Shown: positions 5,867 to 7,168 of the stretch, in pieces
Layout: each line of letters starts with the position of its first letter
Numbering within the stretch: position 1 is the first letter of the stretch
Assembly (NCBI GenBank): GCA_947460915.1
Contig: CANHKJ010000154.1
Coordinates: 1-7,168, forward strand
Direction of reading: 5' to 3'
DNA from: Verrucomicrobiia bacterium
Lineage (GTDB): Bacteria; Verrucomicrobiota; Verrucomicrobiia; Verrucomicrobiales; Akkermansiaceae
DNA: 7,168 nucleotides
Notes under the pieces: model-generated
Databases searched by the model: none
What the model saw: the letters and a program-made list of their open reading frames with translations, nothing else
What the model was told of the DNA's origin: nothing
Translations under genes and position numbers: made by a program

Positions 5867-7168
5867 TCAGCGCTTGCCTGTGAGGTGAAGGCTGCGTTTT
5901 TTGGCTTGAAGGACGAGGGCGTAGGTTGCGTTGATGAGGTCGTCTTCGCCCATGTAGGGGGCTCCCATGTGCGGTGTGGTAAAGCGCAGTCCGTAGCCGG
6001 GTTCCCAGGCTAGGGAAAACCACCAGGCGTATTGGGGAAATACTTCATCGAAGCCTGCGGGATTCGCGAGGTTGAGACCGAGGAATCCCCAGGCGCCGCC
6101 GGGTTCACCGTAGGCATGGCTGTTGCGAAACCATGGGTGATGTCCGACCATGAAACGGGTCATCGCATCGCGCATGTCGGAGCGCTCGCCGCGGAGGTGG
6201 CAGGCGATCGAGCAGAGCCCGCTGCGGCCCCAGAATTCTTCGGTGTCTTTGTAGGATTGATTGTAGCCCATCGCGCCGTGTCCGCCTTCTTTCGGATCGC
6301 TCCAGGTCATGACGATGTAGGGCGTTAGCAATTCCCAGATGCCCGATTTCACACCGCATCGTTTGGCCAGTGCCTCGGCGACGATCAAGTGCGCGGCGGG
6401 TGCGATGAGGGCTTTTTGATCGTAGGGCAATCCATCGGGACCATGCCCCAAAGCGGGCACATCCCATTTGCTGTTGTGTTGCCCCGCGATGGCCCAGTCG
6501 CGCAGTTCTTCCATGGGCGTGATGACGCGTTTGTCGCCCGTGCGCAAAAACCATTCGGCATAGAGTGTGCCCGCATAACCTCCCGACCAGAAACCCAAGT
6601 TGCCATAACTTTCCGGTTTCGGATATTTCGCCAATGACCAATCGATCGCACGACGAACGCGTTTGAGATGTGCGGGCTTTTCGGTTGCCATCAAGGCCAG
6701 TGCGGAAAAGGTGGTGCGGATGATGTCTCCCGACCATGAGCCATCCTCGCGCTGCGTTTTTTCAAGAAAGGAAATCATGTCGTCTAACAATTCCGCCGCT
6801 TGCGGGTCAGATGCGGGATCAAGGTTGGTGAACGCTTGGTCACGAGCCAGCGGAATCGCTAAGTCCTGAGGTTTCCCCTCGCGCATGACGGTGAGCACGA
6901 GCGTGTCTTTTCTATCGCGCAAGGCGGCTTCCGTAGCTCGACCGATGAAGGCCTCATGGCTCAAGCGAAACCAATTCCATCCAGGACTGAGATCATTGAC
7001 GGGCAATGGTTTTCCTGACACGGCAACGATAGCATCACCGGGCTTGAGGCCGGCCTTTTTGGCGGCACCACCGGGAATCAGATCCATGACAGTCAGCACG
7101 CGTTGCTGGTCTTCCGTCATGGCATTGAAACCTAACAATCCGCAGCCGAGTTGATCGGGACCTGTGCC
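5867..7168 (-). CDS. PDZ plus alpha/alpha-toroid protein, DUF6288-like (5' end outside window)
   Basis: The frame is open to the right edge, so the start lies outside; 433 codons are visible, ending at TGA (5867-5869). The TTG at 7138 is internal, because the ten codons before it (GTGPDQLGCG) are in frame and complete the PDZ carboxylate-binding loop GLLGF. Counting from the window edge, residues 1-110 are a PDZ domain with PGGAAKKAGLKPGDAIVAV. Residues 125-430 are helical repeats with toroid-type features: FLEKTQREDGSWSGD, YGNLGFWSGGYAGTLYAEW, GHGPDGLPYDQKALIAPAAH, GGHGAMGYNQSYKDTEEFWGRSG and GEPGGAWGFLGLNLANP. The family resembles DUF6288, a prenyltransferase/terpene-cyclase-like fold of unknown function found in Planctomycetota and Verrucomicrobiota. 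QREDGSW resembles the QW-type turn of such toroids, but no DDXD-type cyclase acid motif is seen, so a catalytic role is unproven. It lies upstream of the GH74 gene on the same strand. No terminator is evident after it. Confidence 0.82.
   Translation of the reverse strand, partial: GTGPDQLGCGLLGFNAMTEDQQRVLTVMDLIPGGAAKKAGLKPGDAIVAVSGKPLPVNDLSPGWNWFRLSHEAFIGRATEAALRDRKDTLVLTVMREGKPQDLAIPLARDQAFTNLDPASDPQAAELLDDMISFLEKTQREDGSWSGDIIRTTFSALALMATEKPAHLKRVRRAIDWSLAKYPKPESYGNLGFWSGGYAGTLYAEWFLRTGDKRVITPMEELRDWAIAGQHNSKWDVPALGHGPDGLPYDQKALIAPAAHLIVAEALAKRCGVKSGIWELLTPYIVMTWSDPKEGGHGAMGYNQSYKDTEEFWGRSGLCSIACHLRGERSDMRDAMTRFMVGHHPWFRNSHAYGEPGGAWGFLGLNLANPAGFDEVFPQYAWWFSLAWEPGYGLRFTTPHMGAPYMGEDDLINATYALVLQAKKRSLHLTGKR

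Noticed and set aside
6105..6737. A 210-codon minus-strand frame overlapping the DUF6288-like gene.
   Set aside because: It is a shifted-frame shadow of the real gene; its translation is Arg/His-rich with no family features, while the overlapping frame carries PDZ and toroid motifs throughout.

Overview
The window looks like a chromosomal segment of a Verrucomicrobiota bacterium, probably close to the Verrucomicrobiales (Prosthecobacter/Verrucomicrobium type). This is judged from gene content, not from any search. The supporting signs are a very long secreted protein built from BNR, NHL, MBG and Ig-like modules, the lineage-typical C-terminal module with a D-x-D-x-D-G calcium-type loop and an F-(V/L)-R-L-(R/K)-V end, a PDZ/DUF6288-type neighbour, and no recognisable Shine-Dalgarno sequences.

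Layout, left to right. Bases 1-45 hold the last 14 codons of a plus-strand gene whose C-terminal tail resembles that of the large gene it faces. A hairpin with a T-rich tail follows (74-119) and is the likely terminator of that gene. Bases 184-5655 (open as far as 5721) are one huge minus-strand gene. It encodes a secreted family GH74 xyloglucanase-like beta-propeller enzyme, whose second propeller is interrupted by a complete six-repeat NHL propeller. Behind the enzyme come a carbohydrate-binding-like beta-sandwich, two MBG domains, an unassigned beta-rich domain, an Ig-like domain and the C-terminal module. Bases 5722-5866 are intergenic and carry a strong sigma70-type promoter for the large gene, with a perfect inverted repeat over the expected transcription start. 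Bases 5867-7168 are the 3' part of a minus-strand gene for a PDZ plus alpha/alpha-toroid protein (DUF6288-like) that runs off the right edge.

Functionally, the large gene is best read as a cell-surface or secreted plant-polysaccharide (xyloglucan) hydrolase with several binding or spacer modules. The DUF6288-like gene lies on the same strand upstream, but the promoter in between suggests the two are transcribed separately, and no shared pathway is shown by the sequence. The most unusual item is the NHL propeller nested inside the GH74 catalytic fold. No RNA genes, CRISPR arrays, insertion sequences or phage genes were seen, and no stretch over 300 bases lacks a gene.
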